From Candidatus Kaiserbacteria bacterium (GTDB taxonomy: Bacteria; Patescibacteriota; Minisyncoccia; Phycocordibacterales; Phycocordibacteraceae), in contig DRJB01000062.1 of assembly GCA_011052355.1 (NCBI GenBank), forward strand, positions 1 to 28,453: a DNA stretch of 28,453 nucleotides, written 5' to 3'. The position numbers were made by a program, and so were the translations under genes. This document shows positions 28,423 through 28,453 of the stretch, piece after piece (within the stretch, counting starts at the first letter, position 1; every line of letters begins with the position of its first letter). The notes under the pieces were generated by a model. That model searched no databases and was not told the origin of the DNA. It was given only the letters and a program-made list of their open reading frames with translations.

Positions 28423-28453
28423 ATACTTGCAGATTTACATATTCTTCATTGCA

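Noticed and set aside
1..28453. Alternative genetic code with UGA read as Gly
   Set aside because: fmt, thrC and holB end at TGA at their normal family lengths, and no in-frame TGA interrupts a core gene.

Overview
This 28.5 kb window looks like chromosome from a small-genome bacterium of the Patescibacteria / Candidate Phyla Radiation, probably Parcubacteria-like. That is an inference. It rests on tightly packed core genes, almost no Shine-Dalgarno (SD) sequences before core genes, a bacterial-PH protein with the short N-terminal helical repeat common in these lineages, two small pilin-like proteins of the type IV secretion pilin kind, a short ATP synthase epsilon subunit, and the lack of biosynthetic operons. 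TAA, TAG and TGA all end genes, so UGA is not recoded here.

Layout. 1-384 is the tail of a histidine kinase. 413-1737 (-) holds two bacterial-PH membrane proteins, followed by tRNA-Ile with anticodon UAU (1884-1957, -). A phage-holin-IV-like membrane protein (-) and a DedA protein (+) diverge near 2450. 3177-6148 (-) is leuS plus a membrane protein. 6256-8119 (-) is ychF plus two unknown genes. 8263-12594 is an accessory zone: an unknown gene with a classical promoter, SD and terminator; decayed fragments; a DUF1653 gene with a one-base frameshift; a small SD-led gene; an AT-rich threonine synthase gene; and a truncated cofE-like pseudogene. A 43-bp direct repeat containing the 3' end of atpC bounds the part from 9032 to 12637. 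12614-18697 (-) is a complete F1Fo ATP synthase operon (atpBEFHAGDC). 19205-20042 (-) holds two pilin-like genes. 20277-21690 (+) is def-fmt, convergent with holB-DUF167-hpf (21682-23008, -). Then follow a double-receiver response regulator, tRNA-Pro(CGG), rnhB, a probable structured small RNA (25019-25157, -), a Lys-rich unknown protein, ndk, and map-adk at the right end.

How the genes fit together. Most recognised genes serve translation and its quality control (leuS, ychF, def, fmt, map, hpf, two tRNAs), nucleotide and energy supply (ATP synthase, ndk, adk) and replication (holB, rnhB). The def-fmt pair and map together process the N-terminal methionine.

Striking features. Most gaps between genes hold their own long perfect palindrome (11-29 bp arms), usually different in sequence and usually without a U-tract. 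Similar perfect palindromes lie inside fmt, hpf, rnhB, atpA and atpH. A separate repeat family (ATGAGGGGTTT...AAACCCCTCAT) recurs in three places, two of them marking the accessory zone. Several genes have a -10 box exactly six bases before the ATG, which predicts leaderless mRNAs, whereas two accessory genes have clear SD sites. The best candidates for something new are the structured RNA at 25019-25157, the palindrome system, and the tRNA-Ile(UAU).
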